A stretch of DNA of 64,000 bases, taken from Clostridiales bacterium (GTDB taxonomy: Bacteria; Bacillota; Clostridia; Christensenellales; CAG-314). The notes under the pieces were generated by a model that was not told where the DNA came from, searched no databases, and saw only the letters and a list, made by a program, of their open reading frames with translations. Location: positions 115,611 to 179,610 of the forward strand of contig JAFLVJ010000004.1 in assembly GCA_022508375.1 (NCBI GenBank), given 5' to 3'. Position numbers and translations under genes: made by a program. Positions 47,622 through 57,601 of the stretch are shown in pieces (position 1 is the first letter of the stretch; each line of letters begins with the position of its first letter).

Positions 47622-50600
47622 CTACATTGCTTGCTTGATTGCTTCGGTAAGTTTTACCGACACAATCTTAGATACGCCCTTTTCTTCCATTGTTACGCCG
47701 TACAGAACGTCGGCATTTTCCATTGTGGGCTTTTTGTGGGTGATGACGACAAATTGTGTAGAGGTAGAGAATTTGCGCAGATATTTTGCGATTCTCTCCG
47801 CGTTCGCATCATCCAATGCCGCTTCGATTTCGTCCAATACGCAGAAAGGCATTGGATTGTATTTCAATATCGAAAACAGTATTGCTGCCGTCGTCATTGT
47901 ACGCTCACCACCGGATAGCAGCGAAATATTTTGCAATTTCTTTCCCGGGGGTTGCGCCTCAATTTCTACACCTTGGTCAAGCGACTCCTTGCTCGGGTCT
48001 TTTTCTATGTACAGACGCGCATTTCCGCCGTTGAACAATTCACGGAAAATAAGCTTAAAGTTATCGTTTATCTGCGTCATACCGTCTTCAAAACGCGCTT
48101 CGATATCCGCCGTCAGTTCTTTCAACGCACTCTTGAGGTCTTCTTCCGCTTTTTTGAGGTCGTCAAGCTGTGCCATCAGTTCGTCGTAGCGAGCTTGTTC
48201 CACTTCAAGTTCCTGAATGGATGCGACGTTTACGTGTCCCATCTTCATCATTTCCTGCTTAAGTTCGGAAATACGCTCCTTACCGGCCTCTTTATCGTAA
48301 TTCTCATCCTTGTATTGCATTGCAGCCGAATAGGTTATGCCATATTCTTCCTGCACCTTTTGTTGCAATTCAAGTAGGTCGTCATCGATTTTATTGAGAA
48401 TATATTCCTCTTTGTCAATCGTACCGTTCAACGCCTCTAGCTCGTTCGACAAACGGAACCGTTCATCAGTCAAGCGTTGAAAATCACTGTCCATTTGCAT
48501 CTTTAGTGCTTCCGTTTCCTTAATTTGCGCAAGAAGCTGTGTCATATCCTCCTGCAAATTGGTATCGGTCACACTTTCGTTAAGTGCGCTGTACATGTTG
48601 TCGATTGCCGAACGCACCTGCGCAATATAAGACAATCGTGACGCTATGCTATCCTTCAAGGTTTCTATTTGAGCAGTATTGTTCTTTATATCCTTTTCAG
48701 CCGTTTCGATGTTAGAAGTGAGCAAAGCCAAGTGATAGCGTTTATCTGACAGAACCTGATAAAGCGAATCCTTTGCAGCGTTTTCCAGTTGACTGGTTTG
48801 ACGCGCATGATCGGATTTTTCACGCAACTGTTTTTCAGTCACAGCCAGTTCCTTCAAACGGCTATCGTACTTTTTGATAGATTCATCAATTTGAATCAAT
48901 CGTTGCAAAAGTTTTTCCTTTTCTCCGGACAAACGCAAAACATTTTTCTTATCGGAATTAGACAGCGTATTGGAAGTTTCAATTTTCTCTTTAGCCGTTG
49001 CAATCTCAATCTTTAACGCATTGAGTGCATCAGTCACATTATTAGCCGTCGTACGTGTTTCTTCCAAAAGTGCGTCGAGTTTGCGCTTTTCTTCCTCGGT
49101 TTGTTGCAAATCCTTGAGCAGCTCCTCAAGTTTTAAAGAACGCTCGGAAATCTGGGTCTCGTAGGAAAGCAGATTTGTGCCGGATTGTTTCTTTGCGCTA
49201 CCGCCTTCCATTGAACCGTCATTTGAAATACGTTCGCCGGTAAGCGTAACCATACGGTGAGCGTAGCGATATTTTCTGCTGATGGAAATAGCATTGTCAA
49301 ACGTGTCCACTACCACAATTCCGCCAAGCAATGACTCAAAAACATTGGAGTAATGCTTATCATAACTTATTAGTTCAGACGCAATACCAAGCACGCCCTT
49401 TTCCTTCAACACTTCGGCGCGATCGATTCCGTGCGGTTTCATCGAACTGACCGGAAGGAACGTTGCCTTACCGTAGTCATTGATCTTGAGGTAATTGATA
49501 AGGTACTTTACGTCTTCTTCATTTTCGGTGACGATATTTTGAAGTCTTCCGCCAAGCGCTGTTTCAATGGCAAGTTGCAGTTTAGGCTCCACTTTCATAA
49601 GATTTGCCACCACTCCACGGATATGCGACGCAAGTTCTTTGTCGCGCTTTGCATCTTGCATAAGATACTGGATACTTGCTTGGTATCCCCTGTAGTTAGT
49701 AGCAAAGTCGCGAAGCATGTCGATTCCGCCCTTTTCGCCGGAGTAAGATTGTTGCTTACGAGTGAGATCCTTTGTAAGATTGAACTGCTTAAACTCCAAA
49801 TCCTTGACCTGTTGCTTGAGTTGGCGAAGAGTGTTTTCGAGGTTGTCTCTTTCCTTACGAAGTTTTTCGTAACGACCGAGCAAATCGCCTTCTTCACCGG
49901 CAGATTCCTGCAATTTTTGCGTAAGTTCCGCTTCGCTGGCAATAATTTGCTCGAACCGCTCGGATATCGTCGCCTTTTCCGTTTGCAATGCTACCAGTTT
50001 ACTGTTGGATTCCGAAATTGCCTGCATTGCCTCATCCAACCTTTTGCGCAGACTTTCGGCACGTTGATTTATTTCGTCAACACGCTTACCCACCGAAGAA
50101 AAGTTCTCGTTTGCCTGTTCAACTTCTTTTTCAAGTGTTGCCAATTCTTCATTACGGCGAAAACGTAAAGCAGCAAGTTCCTCATTTGTCTGAGTCAGGT
50201 TCTCAATTTCCTGCTTGCTTGTCGCAATCAGTTCCTCATTGGATTCAATTTCGCGGTTGCAACTGTTGATACGCTCTTGAATAAGGTTCTTTTCGCCCGA
50301 ACTCTTTTCCAACTTGACAGCCAAAGTTACCTGTTTATCACGCAATGCTGTTATTTCACCGTCAATACCGTTGCGTCTATGGAACATCTCGTCGTACTGC
50401 TCGTTGATTTCAGCGTATTGCGATTCCTTAAGGTTATATTCTTCCTTTAATCCCTGAAGTTTCTTTTTGCCGTTTTCCTTGTCCTGGCTTGCATTATCGT
50501 ATCCGTAAATGTAGGCGTTGATTTCGCACAAGCGCAGTTCATCGTAAACTTCAATGTATTTTTTTGCTATGGTTGATTGACGCTTAAGTTCCGGCAGATG

Positions 50601-51203
50601 GCGTTTCATTTCCTCTACCAGAATCATAATTTGCGTTGTATTTGTGCGCGTCTTTTCCAGCTTGCGCTCCGTTTCTTCCTTTTGAACACGGAAGGTGGAA
50701 ATACCCAACGCGGCCTCGAATATCGAGCGTCTGTCTTCGGGACGTGCATTCAAAATAGCGTCCATTCGCCCCTGCCCAACTATCGAATAGCCGTCTCTGC
50801 CCAGTCCAACGCCACGCAAAAGTGACAATATATCACGCAAACGAACTACGTTTCGATTGAGCAAATACTCGCTTTCGTTATTGCGGTACAGCTTACGGCT
50901 GATGATAATTTCGTCCATGGGTATAGCAAACAGTCTTGTTGTGTTGTCAAAAAATAACGACACCTCGCAGTAGCTCATGGATTTGCGCGAGTCAGTACCG
51001 TTAAAAATCAAGTCCTGCATCAACTTACCGCGCAAATTTTTGGTGCTTTGTTCACCAAGAACCCAACGAATAGCATCGGAAATATTACTTTTACCGCAAC
51101 CGTTCGGACCGACAATACCCGTTATCGGCTGATCGAATTTCAATTCTATTTTGTCTGCAAAGCTTTTAAAGCCGTACATTTCAATTTTTTTCAAATATAG
51201 CAC
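47622..51203 (-). CDS. smc: Chromosome segregation protein SMC
   Basis: 1193 aa; MYGFKSFADKIELKFDQPITGIVGPNGCGKSNISDAIRWVLGEQS; hinge and coiled coils; LLSGGERTMTTAAILFSI. Confidence 0.98.
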   Translation of the reverse strand: MLYLKKIEMYGFKSFADKIELKFDQPITGIVGPNGCGKSNISDAIRWVLGEQSTKNLRGKLMQDLIFNGTDSRKSMSYCEVSLFFDNTTRLFAIPMDEIIISRKLYRNNESEYLLNRNVVRLRDILSLLRGVGLGRDGYSIVGQGRMDAILNARPEDRRSIFEAALGISTFRVQKEETERKLEKTRTNTTQIMILVEEMKRHLPELKRQSTIAKKYIEVYDELRLCEINAYIYGYDNASQDKENGKKKLQGLKEEYNLKESQYAEINEQYDEMFHRRNGIDGEITALRDKQVTLAVKLEKSSGEKNLIQERINSCNREIESNEELIATSKQEIENLTQTNEELAALRFRRNEELATLEKEVEQANENFSSVGKRVDEINQRAESLRKRLDEAMQAISESNSKLVALQTEKATISERFEQIIASEAELTQKLQESAGEEGDLLGRYEKLRKERDNLENTLRQLKQQVKDLEFKQFNLTKDLTRKQQSYSGEKGGIDMLRDFATNYRGYQASIQYLMQDAKRDKELASHIRGVVANLMKVEPKLQLAIETALGGRLQNIVTENEEDVKYLINYLKINDYGKATFLPVSSMKPHGIDRAEVLKEKGVLGIASELISYDKHYSNVFESLLGGIVVVDTFDNAISISRKYRYAHRMVTLTGERISNDGSMEGGSAKKQSGTNLLSYETQISERSLKLEELLKDLQQTEEEKRKLDALLEETRTTANNVTDALNALKIEIATAKEKIETSNTLSNSDKKNVLRLSGEKEKLLQRLIQIDESIKKYDSRLKELAVTEKQLREKSDHARQTSQLENAAKDSLYQVLSDKRYHLALLTSNIETAEKDIKNNTAQIETLKDSIASRLSYIAQVRSAIDNMYSALNESVTDTNLQEDMTQLLAQIKETEALKMQMDSDFQRLTDERFRLSNELEALNGTIDKEEYILNKIDDDLLELQQKVQEEYGITYSAAMQYKDENYDKEAGKERISELKQEMMKMGHVNVASIQELEVEQARYDELMAQLDDLKKAEEDLKSALKELTADIEARFEDGMTQINDNFKLIFRELFNGGNARLYIEKDPSKESLDQGVEIEAQPPGKKLQNISLLSGGERTMTTAAILFSILKYNPMPFCVLDEIEAALDDANAERIAKYLRKFSTSTQFVVITHKKPTMENADVLYGVTMEEKGVSKIVSVKLTEAIKQAM

Positions 51204-51883
51204 TACTCAATTCCCCATTCTTTAACTATTTTGCCTGCGGCATCCTGTTCTGCCGCTTTCTTACTTGGTCCAACCCCGACGCTTTCGGATTTACCGTTGA
51301 TGTAAAGGGCGTACTTGAATGTCGGTTTATTGTCAGGACCGCTCCGTCCGACCGATTTGTATTCCAATGTATATCTGTGTTTTTGACAGTACTCCTGAAG
51401 TAATGTTTTTGCGTCTTTTTTAAGCGTGTCTTGGACCGTACGAATATTTTCGCCAATTGTGCGCAACACAAACTCCCTTGCAGGCGCAATACCGCCGTCT
51501 AAATATATCGCACAAAGAATCGCTTCGTATAAATTTGCTTGCGTCTTGTGAGATAATTCACCGTTTGCCCCATGACCGCTTACTATTTGCAGATATTGTG
51601 TCAGATCAAGCTTATCCACAATTTTGCTCAAACTTTCGGCAGAAACGAGCTTTGCCCGCATTGCAGACAATGCACCCTCTGCACTGCTATTAAAGGTAGC
51701 GAACAACTGCTCGGAAACGAGGTAACCTAATATCGCATCGCCCAAGAACTCCATACGTTCGTTATCCGCCACACTTTCCTGATTGCCGAAGGAAGAATGA
51801 GTAAAAGCTTGCTCAAGCAACTTATCGTTACCGAACGAGTACTGCAATCTATTTTCTATTTCCTTAAACTTGCAAACGTCCAT
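51203..51883 (-). CDS. rnc: Ribonuclease III
   Basis: NERMEFLGDAILGYLVSEQLF; C-terminal dsRBD. Confidence 0.97.
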   Translation of the reverse strand: MDVCKFKEIENRLQYSFGNDKLLEQAFTHSSFGNQESVADNERMEFLGDAILGYLVSEQLFATFNSSAEGALSAMRAKLVSAESLSKIVDKLDLTQYLQIVSGHGANGELSHKTQANLYEAILCAIYLDGGIAPAREFVLRTIGENIRTVQDTLKKDAKTLLQEYCQKHRYTLEYKSVGRSGPDNKPTFKYALYINGKSESVGVGPSKKAAEQDAAGKIVKEWGIE

Positions 51884-51963
51884 TATTATCTCGATATTAC
51901 GCGCTACTAAAGTTAACTAAATATTAAACGAATAGCAACAAGAAATTTCACTATTTATTAAAT

Positions 51964-51992
51964 ATTATAACCTAAAATATAACATTTGGCAA
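51964..51992 (-). promoter_or_regulatory. Predicted sigma-A promoter of rnc-smc-ftsY
   Basis: Minus strand TTGCCA-17 bp-TATAAT. Confidence 0.7.
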
Positions 51993-52014
51993 TAAAAAAC
52001 ATACAAAAACCAAT

Positions 52015-52055
52015 ATTGTTTCACGGAATATAACATTATTATACAATTGTTTCAC
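52015..52055. repeat. Two direct 10-bp repeats upstream of rnc promoter
   Basis: ATTGTTTCAC at 52015-52024 and 52046-52055, 31 bp apart. Confidence 0.55.
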
Positions 52056-52060
52056 AACGC

Positions 52061-52088
52061 AAAAAAGCCACCGACAGTCGTCGATGGC
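52061..52088 (-). terminator. Terminator of rpmF operon
   Basis: Minus strand GCCATCGAC-GACT-GTCGGTGGCTTTTTT. Confidence 0.85.
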
Positions 52089-52115
52089 AATCATTTACAA
52101 AGAAATTAGCCGATA

Positions 52116-52304
52116 TTATTTTTTATCTTCGGAAACTTCCACCACTTGCTTACCGTCATAGTAACCGCAAGCGTCGCAAACCTTGTGAGCAACCTTCAAT
52201 TCGTGGCATTGAGGACATTCCACCAAAGTAGCTGCGCTAGCCGTCCAGTTAGCTGCTCTCTTGTGCTTTCTTTGCTTTGATGTTTTTCTCTTGGGTACTG
52301 CCAT
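52116..52304 (-). CDS. rpmF: 50S ribosomal protein L32
   Basis: MAVPKRKTSKQRKHKRAANW; CPQCHE...CDACGYYDGK zinc ribbon. Confidence 0.97.
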   Translation of the reverse strand: MAVPKRKTSKQRKHKRAANWTASAATLVECPQCHELKVAHKVCDACGYYDGKQVVEVSEDKK

Positions 52305-52319
52305 AGTAATGCACCTCCG

Positions 52320-52823
52320 TTAGAATTTTATGTTTTTTAGTACGGAAAAAGCGTTTTCGCGTGAAGTGTCACAATCGCACTGCCGTTCGTTAAGGTTTAC
52401 GCCACACTTGGGACACAATCCCAGGCAACCTTCCTTACACAACAGACTGCTTGGCAGTGACAACACTATTTCGTCGCAAATTGCTTTTGTCAAATCCAAT
52501 CTGCTTCCCGAATAGACGTAACCGTCTTCTTCAACCGAACTGTCCTTGAAAAATACCTGATCAAACGGTAAAGTAATCTGAGTAGATACTTCTGTCAAGC
52601 ATTTGTCGCAATAGCCGTCAACGTAACACACTATTTTACCGACAATGTGCACGTTAGGCTTAACAAAGGTTACCTCCATATCCAGCAAAACCTTTGTGAG
52701 CGCTGCGTTGGGGTAAGGCAACAAATCGCTACCCAACTTACAATCCACCAAAAGCGGAATTGGCTTACCAACACTTGCAAAATTTTCCGTCAAATCTATT
52801 ACAATCTTATCAGACACAATCAT
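52320..52823 (-). CDS. yceD: YceD/DUF177 family protein
   Basis: Upstream of rpmF; CxxC motifs CDKCLTEV, CLGLCPKCGVNLNERQCDC. Confidence 0.9.
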   Translation of the reverse strand: MIVSDKIVIDLTENFASVGKPIPLLVDCKLGSDLLPYPNAALTKVLLDMEVTFVKPNVHIVGKIVCYVDGYCDKCLTEVSTQITLPFDQVFFKDSSVEEDGYVYSGSRLDLTKAICDEIVLSLPSSLLCKEGCLGLCPKCGVNLNERQCDCDTSRENAFSVLKNIKF

Positions 52824-52888
52824 TATTATACAAAATCGTTATAACTTTGTCAACGATTTACGCCATTTTTGCTTTATCAAATACAAAG

Positions 52889-54091
52889 TCAGCCCAGCTT
52901 CGCTTCTTTTACCGTTTCGCGAGCAATAACCAACTCTTCATTGGTGGGAATAACCAAAATCTTTACCTTAGAACCTTTCGCCTGAATTTCTGCTATCGTT
53001 CCGCGAGGACAGTTGTCATTCTTTTTGGCGTCGAGTTTAATGCCGAGGTATTCCATATCTTTCAAAGCAGCTTCGCGAATTCTGTTGTCATTTTCGCCAA
53101 TACCTGCAGTAAATACGATAACGTCAACGCCGTTGAGAGCTGCCGCATACGCGCCAATATATTTCTTGGTGCCGTATGCAAACATATCCAATGCAAGCTT
53201 TGCGCGATAATTACCTGCGTCTGCTGCCGCGGACAAATCTCTGAAGTCGCTAGACACTCCAGACACGCCCAGCATACCGCACTTTTTGTTGAGGTAGGTC
53301 AGCATTTCGGAAACGTCCATACCTTCCTTCTTTGCAATGTACTCTGCCGCGGCGTAATCGATATCACCGCTACGCGTTCCCATTGGTACGCCTGCAAGCG
53401 GAGTAAATCCCATCGAAGTATCAATACATTTGCCACCATTAACGGCTGTGATTGACGAACCGTTTCCAAGGTGACAGGTGATAATTTTAAGATCCTCAAT
53501 GTTTTTGCCGAGGTACTTTGCAGCTTCTTCCGCCACAAATTTGTGACTTGTTCCGTGCGCACCGTAACGTCGTATTTTGTATTTTTCGTAATGCGTATAG
53601 TCCACTGCATACATATATGCGTAATCGGGCATCGTGAAGTGGAAACCGGTATCGAATACCAAAACCATTGGTGTATTGGGCATTGCGGCTAGGCAAGCCT
53701 TAACACCTACGATCGCAGCAGGATTATGCAGCGGCGCAAGGTCCTTGATTTCTTCCATAAGCTCCATTGCCTTGGGCGTTACAAGCGTAGGCTTTTTAAA
53801 AGCTTCACCGGACGCCACCACTCTGTGTCCTACACCGTCAATCTCACTCATTGAGGAAATGACGCCCACTTCTTTATCTGTGAGCTTGTCCAAAACAAGC
53901 TTAACAGCAACGTTGTGAGAGGGCATATCGATTTGTTGCTCAATTGTTGTGCCATTCGCCTTGTATATGAAGTTAGAATTGGCAATACCTATACGCTCAC
54001 AAAGACCTTTTGCAAGTACGCCTTCCGTTTCCATGTCTATCAACTGGTATTTAAGGGATGAGCTACCAGAGTTTATTACTAAAATTTTCAT
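52889..54091 (-). CDS. ackA: Acetate kinase
   Basis: MKILVINSGSSSLKYQLIDMETEGVLAKGLCERIG; start at 54091. Confidence 0.98.
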   Translation of the reverse strand: MKILVINSGSSSLKYQLIDMETEGVLAKGLCERIGIANSNFIYKANGTTIEQQIDMPSHNVAVKLVLDKLTDKEVGVISSMSEIDGVGHRVVASGEAFKKPTLVTPKAMELMEEIKDLAPLHNPAAIVGVKACLAAMPNTPMVLVFDTGFHFTMPDYAYMYAVDYTHYEKYKIRRYGAHGTSHKFVAEEAAKYLGKNIEDLKIITCHLGNGSSITAVNGGKCIDTSMGFTPLAGVPMGTRSGDIDYAAAEYIAKKEGMDVSEMLTYLNKKCGMLGVSGVSSDFRDLSAAADAGNYRAKLALDMFAYGTKKYIGAYAAALNGVDVIVFTAGIGENDNRIREAALKDMEYLGIKLDAKKNDNCPRGTIAEIQAKGSKVKILVIPTNEELVIARETVKEAKLG

Positions 54092-54171
54092 TGAATTTGC
54101 TCCTATTTGGCTTTTACTCGATAACAACAAGCAAAGCGCTAAATTGTTTTGAAAAATATTTCATTTAATGC

Positions 54172-55171
54172 TTAGGCGCATTCTGTTTGCAGTACGGTGA
54201 TTGCTACTGCTGCAACAATATCTTCCGCCTTGCAACCGCGAGACAAATCGTTCAACGGCTTTGCAAATCCTTGGCAAATGGGACCGACAGCCATAAAACC
54301 ACCCAAACGTTCTGCAATTTTGTAGCCGATATTACCTGCTTGAAGATCGGGGAAAATGAACACGTTAGCGTGTCCCGCAACAGGGCTACCCTTTGCCTTC
54401 ATTTCGCCAACAGCGGGAACGATTGCCGCGTCAAACTGCAACTCGCCGTCAAGAAGTATGTCGGGTGCTTTTTCTTTTGCAATGCGAGTGGCTTCCTGCA
54501 CTAGCGTTACGTTGTCGTGCTTCGCGCTGCCCTTTGAGGAGAATGACAGCATAGCAACCTTCGGCTCGATGCCTGCAATTGCCTTTGCCGATTGTGCCGT
54601 CGATATTGCGCAGTCAGCAAGACCTTCCGCCGTATATGTAGGATTCAAACCGCAATCGGCAAATACAACCAGTCCGTCGGGACAATATTGGTTGCCTTGC
54701 GGAGGACAAATCATCAGGTTAAAGCTGGATACTGCGGATACACCGGGAGCGGTTTTAATAATTTGCAATCCGGGACGAAGTGTATTTGCCGTAGAATGGC
54801 ACGCACCGGATACAAGACCGTCAACGTCGCCCATCTTGAGCATCATTGCGCCGAAATAAGTGCCGTCCTTGAGCAGCTCTGTCGCCTGCTCGGGAGTCAT
54901 TCCCTTGGATGCGCGTAGTTCGCACAGTTTTGCATTGTAACCGGCGAGCTTTTTGCTTGTCAACGGATCAACAATTTCTACGCCCGTCAAGTCAACGTCG
55001 GGATTGGCCTTTTTTATTGCTGTCGGATTGCCAAGCAACACTATCTTTGCAATGCCTTCCTGTGTTGCCATCTGAGCAGCTTTTACAACACGACTATCTT
55101 CACCTTCGCAAAGGACAATCGTTTTGTGAAGTTTTGCAGCCTTACTCTTGATTTGTTCCAATACGTTCATA
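54172..55171 (-). CDS. pta: Phosphate acetyltransferase
   Basis: MNVLEQIKSKAAKLHKTIVLCEGEDSRVVKAAQ; VDGLVSGACHSTANTLRPGLQIIKT; start at 55171 with AAAGGAG upstream. Confidence 0.97.
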
Positions 55172-55388
55172 ACTTTCTCCTTTTGAAACACTTTATTTAT
55201 TGCTCAATTTAGTGTATAATACCACACAAGTAACTTTCGAAACTTTTCGGCGCGGTTTACACTGCAATTTAACCAAAACAGATTATATCATATCAGCAAT
55301 CTGTTGTAAACAAATTGCAAATAATAAAAATCACCTTCGCGCAAAGGAAAATAAAAAGTTTTTGAACACATAAAAGTAAAAGGACCAA

Positions 55389-56444
55389 ATGAAATTAGCG
55401 GCAATCATATGCGAATTTAATCCACTGCACACCGGGCACAAAATACTTATCGACTACGCTAAAAGCATAGCTGACAACGTCGTATGTATAATGAGCGGAA
55501 ATTTCACACAAAGGGGATTACCAGCATGCGCGGACAAATATTCTCGCGCAAAGCATGCAATTTATGCAGGAGCTGATCTTGTTGTTGAACTACCAACCGT
55601 TTTTGCGACCGCTTCCGCAGAGAACTTTGCTTACGGAGCAATTGCAATTGCACACAAATTGGGTGCCGATTGTTTGGTTTTCGGGAGCGAATGTGGCGAC
55701 ATTGAACAATTACAGCAATGTATTGACACAATAGACAACGCCGATACAAACAACCGCATACAACAGGAAGTACAAAAAGGCGTCAGTTATCCCAAGGCAG
55801 TTGCATTGGCAACAGGGCTAGAACTACTGTCACATCCCAACAACGTGCTTGCAATCGAATACCTCAAAGCAATTCGAAATATTCATGCCGACATTACGCC
55901 GTTTACGCTCAAACGAGAGGACAACTACAACGACGAAGAACCTCAGCTGTATGCATCTTCGAAAGCATTACGTACAAACAAACACTTGCGTGATAAATTC
56001 ACCTTTGACTACGTTACTAAGGATATTGACGACAACATTATAGACAGGTTTTGCCGGATAGCACCTACTTTTTTAGCCGTTGCAACAAGCGAACAATTGG
56101 AGAAAATCGAAGGCGTCACCGAAGGGCTGCACAACAGGATATATAATGCTGACAAAACTAAAGGTTACGAGCACATGATTGAGGAAATCAAAACCAAACG
56201 CTACACTCGACTAAAAATCCAAAGAGTAATATTAAACCAAATTCTTGGAATCACAAAAGAAGTTGTTACCAACGTAAAAGAGAAACAACCTACAACAAAA
56301 GTACTTGCAGTTAAGTCAAGTGCTGTTACTCTATTACAAAACATACAAAACGAAACGGACGAAATAACACTCCGTGCAGACAGATTATACGCAACACTTT
56401 CAGGCAAAACAGCCCCAACAAAACTGGTTAAAATCGACGTCTAA
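55389..56444 (+). CDS. tmcAL: tRNA(Met) cytidine acetate ligase / nucleotidyltransferase (YlbM family)
   Basis: AAIICEFNPLHTGHKILIDYAK; IMSGNFTQRGLPACADKYSRAKHAIYAGADLVVELP. Confidence 0.95.
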   Translation: MKLAAIICEFNPLHTGHKILIDYAKSIADNVVCIMSGNFTQRGLPACADKYSRAKHAIYAGADLVVELPTVFATASAENFAYGAIAIAHKLGADCLVFGSECGDIEQLQQCIDTIDNADTNNRIQQEVQKGVSYPKAVALATGLELLSHPNNVLAIEYLKAIRNIHADITPFTLKREDNYNDEEPQLYASSKALRTNKHLRDKFTFDYVTKDIDDNIIDRFCRIAPTFLAVATSEQLEKIEGVTEGLHNRIYNADKTKGYEHMIEEIKTKRYTRLKIQRVILNQILGITKEVVTNVKEKQPTTKVLAVKSSAVTLLQNIQNETDEITLRADRLYATLSGKTAPTKLVKIDV

Positions 56445-56469
56445 CAGAAAGCCCTATGTTTATCGTAAT

Positions 56470-56512
56470 TGCGGACAAAGGCAAAATACTTGCAATTTGT
56501 CCGTTTTTTTGT
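56470..56512 (+). terminator. Terminator of tmcAL
   Basis: CGGACAAA...TTTGTCCGTTTTTTT. Confidence 0.75.
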
Positions 56513-56688
56513 GTATTATCTATACTATGTCTGTCATATTACTATACAAAATGATAAATTTAACAATAATATAGCCACTTTTGACCACACAATCAGACCA
56601 CGCATCACCGACATAAATTTAACTGCAAAAAAAAGACAATCAAATATATATTCCACATACATCAACGGACAAGAGAATAAATTACTAT

Positions 56689-57576
56689 GTGAAATATTTA
56701 AGAGTAATACTGACGGTTCTCTTTGCTGCAGTTGCAGCAACTTTTATTTCTGCGCCGACAAAGTATATGCAAAGCTTTTTCGACGGGCTGACAGTGTGGG
56801 CATACAACGTATTGCCTGCATTGTTTCCTTTTACCGTGATCACCACCATTGCATTGAAACTTAAACCAAAGTCAAAGCACTCATTAACAAAACATCTGTT
56901 CGGAGTGTCCTGCGACAACGTATTTATTACAAGCGTATTGTGCGGCTATCCAATAGGCGCCAGGGCTATATCCGATAGCGAAGCAGATTCTGCTACAGCG
57001 ATGCGTATGTGTTCGTTTTGTTCTACAGCAGGGCCGATCTTTATGATCGCAACAGTTGGCGCCAAGCTATTGCAAAACACTACCGCAACTGTAATTCTTG
57101 TTTTAGTGCATTTTTTATCCTCAATTGCAAACGGTTTTCTTTATCGTAGCAAAGTTTCGTTAAATTTAATTGAAAACGACGGCGAATTTACGCCAGAGGA
57201 CTTCGGAAACACTATTACCAATTCGGTCTTGTCGATAATTTCGGTTGGCGGATTGATTGCACTGTTTTACATGCTTTCCGACATGATAAAAAGCTTTTTA
57301 CCAAGTAATCTGTGTAACAGTCTTGTAGTTTCCTTTGCAATAGGATTGCTTGAAATGACCAACGGTGTATTTGGCATTTGCAAACTGACAGACGTTGCCA
57401 CCGCCACCGTTCTGTGTAGTACACTACTGGCATTAGGAGGAATGTGCGTATTTTTTCAATGTTACGCATTTTTAGGACAGAAAAAAATAAAAGCGGTTGA
57501 CGTCATAAAAATGAAATTGACTCAATCCGCCTTTGCAACAATATTTAGTTTCGTGTTAGTTAAAATTTTTTTGTAA
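56689..57576 (+). CDS. ylbJ: YlbJ-like sporulation integral membrane protein
   Basis: 295-aa multi-TM; LPALFPFTVIT, CGYPIGARAISDS, CSTAGPIFMIATVGA; GTG start. Confidence 0.82.
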   Translation: MKYLRVILTVLFAAVAATFISAPTKYMQSFFDGLTVWAYNVLPALFPFTVITTIALKLKPKSKHSLTKHLFGVSCDNVFITSVLCGYPIGARAISDSEADSATAMRMCSFCSTAGPIFMIATVGAKLLQNTTATVILVLVHFLSSIANGFLYRSKVSLNLIENDGEFTPEDFGNTITNSVLSIISVGGLIALFYMLSDMIKSFLPSNLCNSLVVSFAIGLLEMTNGVFGICKLTDVATATVLCSTLLALGGMCVFFQCYAFLGQKKIKAVDVIKMKLTQSAFATIFSFVLVKIFL

Positions 57577-57601
57577 AATCAACGCATATCGATTTATTCG
57601 A

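Noticed and set aside
55192-55388. AT-rich inverted-repeat-like sequences between pta and tmcAL
   Set aside because: Divergent promoter region; the repeats (TTTACACTGCAATTT, TGTAAACAAATTGCA) are imperfect and match no operator I can defend.
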